Translations under genes and position numbers: made by a program
Shown: positions 45,280 through 53,876 of the stretch, piece after piece
Numbering within the stretch: position 1 is the stretch's first letter
Layout of the letters: every line of letters starts with the position of its first letter
Notes under the pieces: generated by a model
What the model was told of the DNA's origin: nothing
Databases searched by the model: none
What the model saw: only the letters and a program-made list of their open reading frames with translations
DNA from: Glycomyces harbinensis
Lineage (GTDB): Bacteria; Actinomycetota; Actinomycetes; Mycobacteriales; Micromonosporaceae
Direction: 5' to 3'
Assembly (NCBI RefSeq): GCF_900101745.1
Contig: NZ_FNAD01000020.1
Location: 62,001-126,000, forward strand
DNA length: 64,000 nt

Positions 45280-46779
45280 ATGGAACCCTCGATCCCCACC
45301 GCGGCCTCGGGCCTGCGCGTGCCCCGCAACGACTCCGGCTCGGTCGAGCCCCCGCCCCTGGGCGGCTGGACGCCGCGCGCCCGCGTGTCGGTGGTCGTGC
45401 CCGCCTTCGGCGGCCAGGACAAGCTCGACCTGACCCTCGCCGCCCTGGCCGCGCAGACCTACCCGTCCGAGCTGCTCGAGGTCGTCGTGGTCGACGACGG
45501 CAGCGAGCCGCCGCTGCGGCTGCCGCAGCTCGCGCCCGAAGGCACCCGCCTGGTGCCGAACACCGAGGGCGCCTGGGGCATCGCCGCGGCCGTCGACGCC
45601 GGGATCAGCGCGTCCACCGGCGAGGTCGTGCTGCGTCTGGACTCCGACGTGATCCCCGCCGCCGGCCATGTCGAGGCGCATGCGCGCTGGCACCGCCTCG
45701 CGGACTACTTCACGGTGGTCGGGAAGCTCGCGTTCGCCGACATCGAGGCGTCGGCGCTCGACCCCGAGGGCGTGCGGTCGGCCGTCGCCCGGGGCGAGGC
45801 GCCGTCGCTGTTCGCCGGCCGCGAGGTGAGCGCCGACTGGGAGATCGCGCTCGTGCGCGAATCGGGCGGGACCGTGGAGGACCCGGTGCGGGCGTTCACG
45901 ATCGCGAACGGCGCGACGATCTCGTTCACGCGGGCGATGTACGAGGCGAGCGGCGGCATGGACACCGGGATGCGCCTGGGCAGCGACACCGAGCTGGGGT
46001 ACCGGCTCGCGCAGCACGGGGCGCTGTTCATCGCCGACGCCGAGGCCGAGGTGTGGCACCTGGGCTATTCGCAGATGAAGTCCCGCCGCAACGACGGCAA
46101 GCGGTACCGCCACGCGTACATGGCCAACCGGGTGCCGCCGCTGCGGCACCTGCGGACCCGGCCGGGCGCCCAGTGGGAGGTCCCCTACGCGCAGGTCGTG
46201 ATCGACGCGGAGGCCGCACGGCTGGAGCCGGTCCGCGCGGCCGCGGCCGCGGTGCTCGGCGGGACGATCGCCGATGTCGAAGTGGTCCTGACCGGCCCGT
46301 GGCCGGACCTGACGGACGACCGGGTCGCGCCCCTCGAAGACCCGCTGCTGGATCTGCGGCTCATCCGCGAGACGTTCCGCGGCGACGCGCGCGTGCGCTT
46401 CGCCGAGCGCGCCCCCGAGGGCACCGGCCCGGTGCCGTTCCGGCTCTTCCTCGCGCCCGGCGCGGTGCTGCGGCCGGACGGCCTCGCGAACCTCGCCGCG
46501 CTCGCGGACGGGCGCCGCCTCGGCAGGGTCGAGACGGCCGTGCCCAGCAGGGTCGGCCCGCTCGCGGTCCGCTTGGACCGCACGGCGGCCCTGGCCCGGG
46601 CCGAGCGGCTGCGCCGCGACGGCGAATCGCTCGACGCGGCCCTGGAGGCCCTGTGGGGCACGGCCGCGGTCGAACCGGACGCCTATTTCGGCGAATCCCC
46701 GAAGCCGGCGGGCGCGGCCCCGCGCCGCTCCCTCCTCCGACGCGGCCTCGGACGCGTCAAGCGCGTCCTGAAGCGCTGA
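45280..46779 (+). CDS. Glycosyltransferase family 2
   Basis: 499 residues. The GT-A domain starts near residue 35: VSVVVPAFGGQDKLDLTLAA, VVVVDDGSEPPLRLPQL and the metal-binding motif LRLDSDVIPAAGH, then NGATISFTRAMYEASGGMDT and GSDTELGYRLAQHGALFIAD. A C-terminal region of about 200 residues (LDLRLIRETFRGDARVRF) has no family I can name and ends in a basic tail, LLRRGLGRVKRVLKR, that may contact the membrane surface. Close paralogue of the gene at 51461-53164. ATG 45280 fits homology and the upstream -10-like TAGGCT. Likely polysaccharide or wall-polymer synthesis. Confidence 0.88.
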   Translation: MEPSIPTAASGLRVPRNDSGSVEPPPLGGWTPRARVSVVVPAFGGQDKLDLTLAALAAQTYPSELLEVVVVDDGSEPPLRLPQLAPEGTRLVPNTEGAWGIAAAVDAGISASTGEVVLRLDSDVIPAAGHVEAHARWHRLADYFTVVGKLAFADIEASALDPEGVRSAVARGEAPSLFAGREVSADWEIALVRESGGTVEDPVRAFTIANGATISFTRAMYEASGGMDTGMRLGSDTELGYRLAQHGALFIADAEAEVWHLGYSQMKSRRNDGKRYRHAYMANRVPPLRHLRTRPGAQWEVPYAQVVIDAEAARLEPVRAAAAAVLGGTIADVEVVLTGPWPDLTDDRVAPLEDPLLDLRLIRETFRGDARVRFAERAPEGTGPVPFRLFLAPGAVLRPDGLANLAALADGRRLGRVETAVPSRVGPLAVRLDRTAALARAERLRRDGESLDAALEALWGTAAVEPDAYFGESPKPAGAAPRRSLLRRGLGRVKRVLKR

Positions 46780-47181
46780 GAACGCCGGTTCGGACCATTT
46801 CACGAAGCATTGACCCGCACGTATCCACACGTCTCTTTCGGACTCCCGAATTGAGCCGAAATGCCGGTGCGCACCCCCACTGAAGAAACCGGACTTACAG
46901 GGAAGCGGGGACGACCGTCGCGGTGAATCTGCCGCTGCTTCGCAATGCCCTTTTCGCGGTCGCACCACGCCCGATCCATTGTCCAGAGCCCGGGCCGAAT
47001 CCATTCCCGGCGCAGGCCCCGCAGCCCCGTGCGATCATGAGCGGCTCACACGACGGCACCGGTCACACTGATATCCTCTCCGAGGCGTTGTGCCTACCCC
47101 TCATTCAGCGCATGCCGTCGACACCACTCGCCAACCGTTCGCGATGACGCCTCGCCCCATGCAGAAGGTCTCACTCTCCTC
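46780..47181. other. 402-bp gene-free stretch before the acyltransferase gene
   Basis: Less GC-rich than the genes around it and with no supported frame. It contains TTGACC near 46811 and TATCCT near 47073, but no convincingly spaced promoter pair. It must hold the promoter of the acyltransferase at 47182; I see no terminator hairpin for the gene before it. Confidence 0.45.
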
Positions 47182-49305
47182 ATGACCCAATACAGCCCTC
47201 GAACCGGCGCCGTCGATTCGACGATGCAGCTGCCACGAGTCCGCGACGCCGCGGCACGCCCGGACGGCGGGGGCGCGAACGACCGGCCGCGACCGCCCCG
47301 GGCCGTGCACCGGGCCTTCCGGCCCGAACTCCAGGGGCTGCGCGCGATCGCCGTCCTCCTCGTGGCCGTCTACCACATCTGGTTCGGCCGCGTCTCCGGC
47401 GGCGTCGACGTGTTCCTCCTGTTCACCGGCTTCCTCATCACCGGTTCGCTGCTGCGGTCGATCGAGCGGAAGGGACGGATCGAGCCGATCCGCTTCCTCG
47501 CCCGCCTGGCCCAGCGCCTGCTCCCCACCATCGCCGTCGTCCTCGTGGGCGTCCTCATCGCCACGTACCTGTGGATGCCGCCCTCGCGCTGGGCGGAGAT
47601 CCTCCGGGAGACCCTCGCCTCGGCCCTGTACTACGAGAACTGGCTGCTGGCCGAGAAGTCCGTCGACTACCTCACCCGCGACCAGGGAACGAGCCCGCTC
47701 CAGCACTTCTGGTCGCTGGCGATCCAGGGCCAGTTCTACCTCGTGTGGCTGGCGCTCATGGCGCTCGTGCTGCTCGTGGTGCGCCGGTTCGGCGCCGACC
47801 CGAAGTGGCTGGTGTTCACCGCCTGCTCCATGGTGTTCGCGGCCTCGCTGACCTACTCGGTCCTCCAGACCGGCATCAACCAGCCCTGGGCGTACTTCGA
47901 CACCGGCGCGCGCCTGTGGGAGTTCGGCTTCGGCGGGATGCTCGCCGTGGCGCTGCCGTACCTCAACCCGCCCCGAGCGGCGCGGATCGCGCTCGGCTGG
48001 ATCGGCCTGGTCGCACTGTTCGCCTGCGGCGCCCTGTTCGACGTCTCGGCCATGTTCCCCGGGTACATCGCCTTCTGGCCCCTGCTCGCCGCCACCTGCA
48101 TCATGATCGCCGGTGAGACCGGCTCCCCGGTCGCGGCCGACCGCCTCCTCACGTCGAAGCCCCTGGTCCGGGTCGGCGACTGGTCCTACGCGCTGTACCT
48201 GTGGCACTGGCCCGTACTGCTCATGTACCTCCAGGTCGCCGGCCGCGACCACGCCTCCTGGCGCGGCGGCGCCTACGTCCTGATCGCCTCCCTCGCCCTG
48301 GCCGCCGCCACCACGTGGATCGTGCAGCAGCGGATCGCGAACCTCCCCAGGTTCCGGTCGAGCCCCGGCTGGTCCTTCGGCATAGCGGTGCTGTTCATAG
48401 CCCCCGTGGTCATGGGCGCCTCCTTCGCGCAGAACCGCGTCCTGGAACGGGACGCCGAACTCGCCGAGGCCGCGGAAGCGGCCGCGCAGGACACCGAGGT
48501 CTACCCCGGCGCCGCGGTCCTGGCCGACGAGGAACTGGCCGCGGCCCTCCCCGAGGCCGAATTCATCCCGCCGCTGACCGACGAGCTCGACCTGCCCGAG
48601 CTCTACGACCAGGGCTGCGACGCGGAGATGGACGGCCCCGACGCGATCGTCTGCGAATTCGGCGACCCCGAAGGCGAGCACACGGTGCTGCTGGTCGGCG
48701 CCTCGCGCATCGGCCACTGGGTCCCCGCGTTCGAGGCCGCCGCCCAAGAGCAGGGCTGGCGCCTGGTGTCGATCACCAAGGACGGCTGCCAGTTCACCAC
48801 CGAAACCCCCTACGACGACGACGGCAACGTCAACGAGTCCTGCATCTCCTGGAACGAGGACGTCGCCGCCGAGATCGAGGAGATCGCTCCCGACCTCGTC
48901 GTCACCCTGTCCTCGCGGGCGTTCGCCGAGAGCGAGAGCGTCTACGACGGCTTCGCCGAACGCTGGGAGCAGCTCGACGAGCAGGGCATCCAGGTCCTCG
49001 CGCTGCGCGACATCCCGCGCCTGGAGGAGAACCTCCCCGAGTGCATGGAACTGCACGGCGAGAAAGGCTGCGTCACCGCCGTCGACTTCAGCCAGGACGA
49101 GACGCCGCCCGAGGAGCGCTACGAGGACGCGCCCGCCAACGTGACGTTCGACGACCTCACCGCCTACGTCTGCCCCGACGGCGAGTGCCCCGCGGTGATC
49201 GGCAACGTCCGCACCTACCGCGACCACTCCCACCTCACCGCCACCTACTCGGCCACGCTCGGCCCGTTCGCCGCCGCCGCTGTCCTGGACGCCACTGGAT
49301 GGTGA
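47182..49305 (+). CDS. Acyltransferase 3 / SGNH-domain protein with altered motifs
   Basis: 707-residue membrane protein. Residues about 50-400 form the acyltransferase-3 (OafA/YrhL-type) membrane domain with about 10-11 helices (HRAFRPELQGLRAIAVLLVA, GGVDVFLLFTGFLIT). Residues about 440-707 form an extracytoplasmic SGNH domain. Normally such proteins O-acetylate surface sugars. Two core motifs differ: the conserved SLAVEEQFY reads SLAIQGQFY, losing the Glu of ExxFY, and the GDSH box reads GASR, keeping only the Ser. The later DHSH element is present. Activity may be changed or lost. Start chosen at the Met before the variable N-terminal tail; no clear ribosome binding site. Confidence 0.85.
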   Translation: MTQYSPRTGAVDSTMQLPRVRDAAARPDGGGANDRPRPPRAVHRAFRPELQGLRAIAVLLVAVYHIWFGRVSGGVDVFLLFTGFLITGSLLRSIERKGRIEPIRFLARLAQRLLPTIAVVLVGVLIATYLWMPPSRWAEILRETLASALYYENWLLAEKSVDYLTRDQGTSPLQHFWSLAIQGQFYLVWLALMALVLLVVRRFGADPKWLVFTACSMVFAASLTYSVLQTGINQPWAYFDTGARLWEFGFGGMLAVALPYLNPPRAARIALGWIGLVALFACGALFDVSAMFPGYIAFWPLLAATCIMIAGETGSPVAADRLLTSKPLVRVGDWSYALYLWHWPVLLMYLQVAGRDHASWRGGAYVLIASLALAAATTWIVQQRIANLPRFRSSPGWSFGIAVLFIAPVVMGASFAQNRVLERDAELAEAAEAAAQDTEVYPGAAVLADEELAAALPEAEFIPPLTDELDLPELYDQGCDAEMDGPDAIVCEFGDPEGEHTVLLVGASRIGHWVPAFEAAAQEQGWRLVSITKDGCQFTTETPYDDDGNVNESCISWNEDVAAEIEEIAPDLVVTLSSRAFAESESVYDGFAERWEQLDEQGIQVLALRDIPRLEENLPECMELHGEKGCVTAVDFSQDETPPEERYEDAPANVTFDDLTAYVCPDGECPAVIGNVRTYRDHSHLTATYSATLGPFAAAAVLDATGW

Positions 49306-49487
49306 CGGGTCCAGTGCGCATTGGCACGAGCCGATAACATGGCCCCATATCGACGGTCGTCCGGCGCCCTTTCCGACGGGAAGGGCGCCGGGCGGCCGCG
49401 GGACGCCCCCGCACGAGCCGATCGGGGCACCGCGCAGCGGCCCCGCAGTCGTGCCAGCCCGGCACCCGACCTTCCGAAAGCGACCAT

Positions 49488-51464
49488 GTGATCAGCGATC
49501 CTCCGTTCAGCCCCCGCCTGCGCGCGCTGCTACAGGACGACCCCTCATTCGTCGGCGTCATCGGCTTCGAGGACGGTGCGGCGGCGTTCGCACCGCTCCT
49601 GCCCGACGACGTGGCGGCCGTCGAACTGCAGCGCCTTCCGGAGCGGGCCTCGGCGGCGGTCACGCAGTCGCCGTTCACGCACCTCGGCGCGGCGATCATC
49701 GTGGCCCGGACGCTGACCGACCTCGCCGAGGCCGCGATCTACGGCGAGTTCCTGCCCACCGGCAGGCACCTCTACATCGAAGTCGTGCACATGGCCGAGC
49801 CGAGCCGGCCCACCTCGATCGCCCTGCCGCAGACCCGGCCGTGGCGAACCCTGACCGAGCAGCGGATCAGGCGCAGCAAGACCGGCCAGTGGTCGGTCGA
49901 GGTCGTCCTCGACCAGGCCGTCGACCTGGCGTCGCTCCTGCGCGGCAGCATCGCCCACCGCTCGCCCCGGTCCCGCCCGCGCGCCCCGCGGATCGGCCTG
50001 GCCGGCCGCGCGGCCGTGGCCTGGGGCGCAGGCACCGCCGCCTACGCGATCGCCCCGACGGCCGCCGACGGCACGGCGCCCGCCGACGCCTATCCCGAGG
50101 CCGACCTGGTCCTCCACTCGCTGCCCGCCGAAACGGTGCCCACCTGGGACGGGCACGCCCGCCTCGTCGACCGGCGCCCCGCGGCGCCCGCGCGGACCGG
50201 CGGCCTCTTCCCCGACTGGCGCGAACCCGTCCACGGCGCTCCCGGCCCCCAGCACCTGCCGCCGGTGAACGAATACCTCGTCAACCCCATCGGCTTCCGC
50301 TGGGACACACCGCCCGACGACCCGGTGATGTCCTACGACAACCGGAGCTGGCGGCTCTACCCGACCGACGCCGACGCGTTCTCCATGCCCGCCTCGGGAA
50401 CGGTCACCGACCTCGAGGTCGAGCGGTGCCGCGCGTTCCGCTCCGTCGCGATCGACTGGGACTCCCACCCCGGCACCACCGCCGGAGCCGCCGCGATCGC
50501 TGGCCTGGCCGCCGCCGGCGTTCCCCTCGTCTCGCACGGCAGGTCCCCGGGCTGGGCGCGCGCGCTCGGCGACGACCTGCTCGCCCACATCGACCGCTAC
50601 CGGCCCCGCGACCTCCACGACCCGCTCCTGCGGGAACTGCACAGCGTCCGGCTGCGGCGGACCGCGATGTCCCTGCACGGCTCCGCGCGGCGCCGGCGCG
50701 ACGGCGGCCTCGCGGCCGACCCGGACGACACCGTCTCCGTCATCCTCTGCACCCGGCGGCCCACCTTCCTGTCCGCCGTGTTCGCCCAGATCGCCGCCCA
50801 GCGCCACGACCGCCTGGAACTGGTCCTGGTGCTGCACGGCATCGCCGCCGAGCACCCACAGGTGAAGGCCGCGGTCACCGAGGCGTCCCTGCCGATGCGC
50901 ATCGTCGAGGTCCCCGCCGAGGCCGCGTTCGGCACCGCGCTGAACGCGGGGGTCCGGGCGGCGTCCGGCAAGTACGTCACGAAGTTCGACGACGACGACT
51001 GGTACGGACCCCACCACGTCCCCGACCTGCTGCTGGCCGCGCACTACTCCGGCGCCGACCTCGTCGGCACGCAGCCCGAGTTCGTGCACCTGGAGCAGCT
51101 GGACACCACGATCCACAAGCGCCCCGGCCGCAGCGAGCGGTTCTCCGTCCACGTCTCGGGGGCCACCATGCTCATCAGGCGCGAGGACCTGCTCGAACTC
51201 GGCGGCTACCGGCCGCTGCGCACCAGCGAGGACCGGGGCCTGCTCCAAGACGTCCAGCGCGGCGGCGGCGCGGTGTACTGCACGCACGGCCTCAACTTCC
51301 TGGTGTCGCGGCGCGTGCAGGGCCACACCTGGAACGCCGCCCCCACTTCGTTCCTGCGCAACAACGACCGGCAGTGGCACCGGGTCGACCTCGGCCCCGC
51401 CATCGCCGCCGACACCCTCGAAGACCACCTCCGAGCCCGGAAAGGCACGGTCGCCCAGCGATGA
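49488..51464 (+). CDS. Glycosyltransferase with C-terminal GT2 domain
   Basis: 658 residues. The first 400 have no recognisable domain but include DSHPGTTAGAAAIAGLAAAG, a segment like the GT-B donor half of glycan synthases. From about 413 a GT2 domain begins: DDTVSVILCTRRPTFLSAVF, then the DxD region KFDDDDWYGP near residue 500 and GATMLIRREDLLELGGYRPL. No membrane helix. The GTG start at 49488 follows GAAAG by about 9 nt. The stop overlaps the next start (ATGA), so both transferases are made together. Likely part of a surface glycan pathway; specificity unknown. Confidence 0.84.
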   Translation: MISDPPFSPRLRALLQDDPSFVGVIGFEDGAAAFAPLLPDDVAAVELQRLPERASAAVTQSPFTHLGAAIIVARTLTDLAEAAIYGEFLPTGRHLYIEVVHMAEPSRPTSIALPQTRPWRTLTEQRIRRSKTGQWSVEVVLDQAVDLASLLRGSIAHRSPRSRPRAPRIGLAGRAAVAWGAGTAAYAIAPTAADGTAPADAYPEADLVLHSLPAETVPTWDGHARLVDRRPAAPARTGGLFPDWREPVHGAPGPQHLPPVNEYLVNPIGFRWDTPPDDPVMSYDNRSWRLYPTDADAFSMPASGTVTDLEVERCRAFRSVAIDWDSHPGTTAGAAAIAGLAAAGVPLVSHGRSPGWARALGDDLLAHIDRYRPRDLHDPLLRELHSVRLRRTAMSLHGSARRRRDGGLAADPDDTVSVILCTRRPTFLSAVFAQIAAQRHDRLELVLVLHGIAAEHPQVKAAVTEASLPMRIVEVPAEAAFGTALNAGVRAASGKYVTKFDDDDWYGPHHVPDLLLAAHYSGADLVGTQPEFVHLEQLDTTIHKRPGRSERFSVHVSGATMLIRREDLLELGGYRPLRTSEDRGLLQDVQRGGGAVYCTHGLNFLVSRRVQGHTWNAAPTSFLRNNDRQWHRVDLGPAIAADTLEDHLRARKGTVAQR

Positions 51465-53164
51465 ATCAACCGGTCAGCACCACCGGCCCCCAGCTCCGCG
51501 TCAAGCGGAACCGCTACGACGGCCTGGGGGTCCCCGAACTCGGACGCTGGAGCCCCGACCGGGTCGTGTCCGTCGTGATCCCCGCCTACGGGGCGCAGGA
51601 CAAACTGGACGTGACCCTCGCGGCGCTCGCGGCGCAGACCTATCCGGCGCACCTGCTCGACGTCGTCGTGGTCGACGACGGCAGCGCGCCGCCGCTGCGG
51701 CTGCCGCAGGTGCGGCCCGAGCGCACGAGGCTCATCGCCAACTCCCCCGGGTCGTGGGGCATCGCCAGCGCGGTCGACGCCGGCGTCGAGGCGGCCGAGG
51801 GCGAGGTCGTCCTCCGGCTCGACTCCGACGTCATCGCCGAGGACCGGCACGTCGAGGCGCACGCCCGCTGGCATCAGGACGTGGACTACTGCGTGGTGAT
51901 CGGCAACCTCGCGTTCGTCGAGATCGAGGGGATCGCACTCGACCCGGTGAAGGTGCGGGCCGCGGTCGAGGCGCGGGACCCCGAGTCCTTCTTCGGCCCC
52001 CAGGAGACCGGTGAGAGCTGGGAGGCGGCCCTGTTGGAGCGGTCCGACCGGCTGCTCGACGACGAGCTGCACGCGTACTCGGTGACCAACGGCGCCACCG
52101 TCTCCTTCACCAAGGCCCTGTACCGGCGCTCGGGGGGCCTGGACACGGCGCTGCGGCTCGGCAGCGACACCGAGCTGGGCTACCGGCAGGCGCAGGCCGG
52201 GGCGGTGTTCGTCCCCGACGCCGCCGCACGCGCCTGGCACCTGGGGCGCTCGCAGCTCCAGTCCCGGAACGAGGAGGGCAAGCGGTACCGGCAGCCGTTC
52301 GTGGCCAACCGGGTCCCGACCCTGCGCTATCTGCGGGCGCACCCGGGGATCGCGTGGGGCGTCCCGTACGTGGAGGTGGTGGTCGAGGCGGGCGGCGCCG
52401 CGTTCGAGGCGGTGACCGCTTCGGTGGCCTCGGCGCTGTCGGGGACCCTGTCGGACGTGCGGGTCTCGCTGGTCGGCCCGTGGTCGTCGCTGAAGGACGA
52501 CCGGGTCCGTCCGCTCGACGACCCGCAGCTGGACCTGCGGCTCATCCGCGAGGTGTTCGCGGGGGACTCGCGCGTCTCGTACGTGGAGGAGGCGGCGGTG
52601 ACCGCCGCCCCCGCGCCGTTCCGGCTCACGCTCGGCGCTGGAACGGTCCTGCGGCCCGACGGGCTGCGCGACCTCGTCGCGGTGGCCGACAAGGAGCGGG
52701 TCGGCCGGGTCAAGTGCCTGGTCGGCACGTTCGGGGACGAGCCCGCGGCCGTGCTCGACCGAACCGCCGCGCTGGCGCGGGCGTTGGACACGCAGGGGCC
52801 CGGCGAGGACCTCGACACCGCTATCGACGAATCCTGGGGCCTGTGGTGGGCCGACGGCGAGGGCTGGTTCGGCGATTGGGCCGAGGAGGACGCGTCCCGT
52901 CCGCCGTCGCACCTGCTGCAGCGGACGGCTTCGCTGGAGGCCTCGATCCGGCGGCTCGAAGCGCGCGAGGAGGAGCTCCGCCAGCGGATCACCCGCTGGA
53001 ACAGGGCCGGGAACGCCGCGCGCGACGAGGCCAAGGAGTGGGAGCAGGCCGCCCGCCACTGGCGGCAGGCGTCGGACGCCTGGCAGGGTTCGGGCAAGGC
53101 GCCTGCGCGCCGTTCGTTCACGCAGCGGGTGAAGGGCCGGCTCCGCCGGGGCCTGGGGAGGTGA
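51461..53164 (+). CDS. Glycosyltransferase family 2, with C-terminal coiled coil
   Basis: 567-residue paralogue of the protein at 45280-46779. GT-A domain: VSVVIPAYGAQDKLDVTLAA, VVVVDDGSAPPLRLPQV, LRLDSDVIAEDRH, NGATVSFTKALYRRSGGLDT, GSDTELGYRQAQAGAVFVPD. The same uncharacterised middle region follows (LDLRLIREVFAGDSRVSYVE). It differs by an extra C-terminal helix predicted as a coiled coil (about 485-530, SLEASIRRLEAREEELRQRI), ending in a basic tail KGRLRRGLGR like its paralogue. ATG 51461 overlaps the upstream stop. The coiled coil suggests self-assembly or a partner protein. Confidence 0.88.
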   Translation: MNQPVSTTGPQLRVKRNRYDGLGVPELGRWSPDRVVSVVIPAYGAQDKLDVTLAALAAQTYPAHLLDVVVVDDGSAPPLRLPQVRPERTRLIANSPGSWGIASAVDAGVEAAEGEVVLRLDSDVIAEDRHVEAHARWHQDVDYCVVIGNLAFVEIEGIALDPVKVRAAVEARDPESFFGPQETGESWEAALLERSDRLLDDELHAYSVTNGATVSFTKALYRRSGGLDTALRLGSDTELGYRQAQAGAVFVPDAAARAWHLGRSQLQSRNEEGKRYRQPFVANRVPTLRYLRAHPGIAWGVPYVEVVVEAGGAAFEAVTASVASALSGTLSDVRVSLVGPWSSLKDDRVRPLDDPQLDLRLIREVFAGDSRVSYVEEAAVTAAPAPFRLTLGAGTVLRPDGLRDLVAVADKERVGRVKCLVGTFGDEPAAVLDRTAALARALDTQGPGEDLDTAIDESWGLWWADGEGWFGDWAEEDASRPPSHLLQRTASLEASIRRLEAREEELRQRITRWNRAGNAARDEAKEWEQAARHWRQASDAWQGSGKAPARRSFTQRVKGRLRRGLGR

Positions 53165-53172
53165 GGCCCGGT

Positions 53173-53197
53173 GGCCGACGGCGGTCCGCCGTCGGCC
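53173..53197. terminator. bidirectional terminator
   Basis: 10-bp perfect stem (53173-53182 with 53188-53197, 5-nt loop) in the 42-nt gap between the convergent glycosyltransferase and lipoprotein genes. Confidence 0.75.
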
Positions 53198-53206
53198 GGT
53201 TCGGGC

Positions 53207-53803
53207 CTACCAGTCCTCGGGGTAGGCGATGTTCTGCGTCAGGTCGGTGCACGCGGTGCGGATGTCCTCGAAGTGGTACCGCCACTGGCAGGTGACCTGG
53301 ATGACCCGGTTCCCAGAGAACACGTAGTAGTTGTTCTGCTTGACCAGCGGGCGTTCGGCGTCGCCGTCGTCGATCGGGAACTCGGTGTACCGCTGGACGC
53401 CCTCCTCGCGGTGCATCAGCGCCGGGTAGTGGGTGTTCTGGTCGGCGGCGAAACCGCGGCCCTCGTCGTAGGCGAGCACCAGGTCGAGCTGGGCGTCGTA
53501 TGCGGCGGTGTCCACTCCCGGTTCGAGCAGGTAGCTGGTCACGATGAGGCGGTCGTCGGTGAACTGGTCGCCCTCGATGCCGAACGCCTGGGTCACGGCG
53601 TTCTCGGCCATGAGGTCGGTCCGCTCTTCGCCTTCGGCGAGCACGAAGCCCGCGGGGGGAGCGATCTCGACGGGGGCCAGGCTGTCGAACACGGCGGCCT
53701 CCCCTTCGGAAGCGGTCGGTTCCGGGTCCCCGCCGTCGCCTTCGCCGGTGCATCCGGCCAGCAGCAGGGCGGCGGCGCCGATGATTGGCACGACTGTCCT
53801 CAT
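53207..53803 (-). CDS. Putative lipoprotein of unknown function
   Basis: 198 residues. The signal peptide with lipobox LLAGC (MRTVVPIIGAAALLLAGC) predicts lipid attachment outside the membrane. A short acidic linker follows, then a globular domain of about 150 residues with a Cys pair (VTCQWRYHFEDIRTAC). ATG 53803 is chosen because AAAGGA lies 5 nt upstream and the lipobox distance is normal; a Met seven codons earlier would place charged residues first. It follows the acyltransferase gene at 53877 on the same strand (73 nt apart) and may be co-transcribed. Family not recognised. Confidence 0.8.
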   Translation of the reverse strand: MRTVVPIIGAAALLLAGCTGEGDGGDPEPTASEGEAAVFDSLAPVEIAPPAGFVLAEGEERTDLMAENAVTQAFGIEGDQFTDDRLIVTSYLLEPGVDTAAYDAQLDLVLAYDEGRGFAADQNTHYPALMHREEGVQRYTEFPIDDGDAERPLVKQNNYYVFSGNRVIQVTCQWRYHFEDIRTACTDLTQNIAYPEDW

Positions 53804-53876
53804 AGTGTTCCTTTCACAAGCCATGGAGGCGGTTGGGCGCCGCTGAACGGATGCGGTCGCGGCCGTTCCGGGGTCG

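Noticed and set aside
47182-49305. Calling the altered acyltransferase a pseudogene
   Set aside because: Full length, no frameshift or stop, and normal codon pattern; motif changes alone do not show loss of function.
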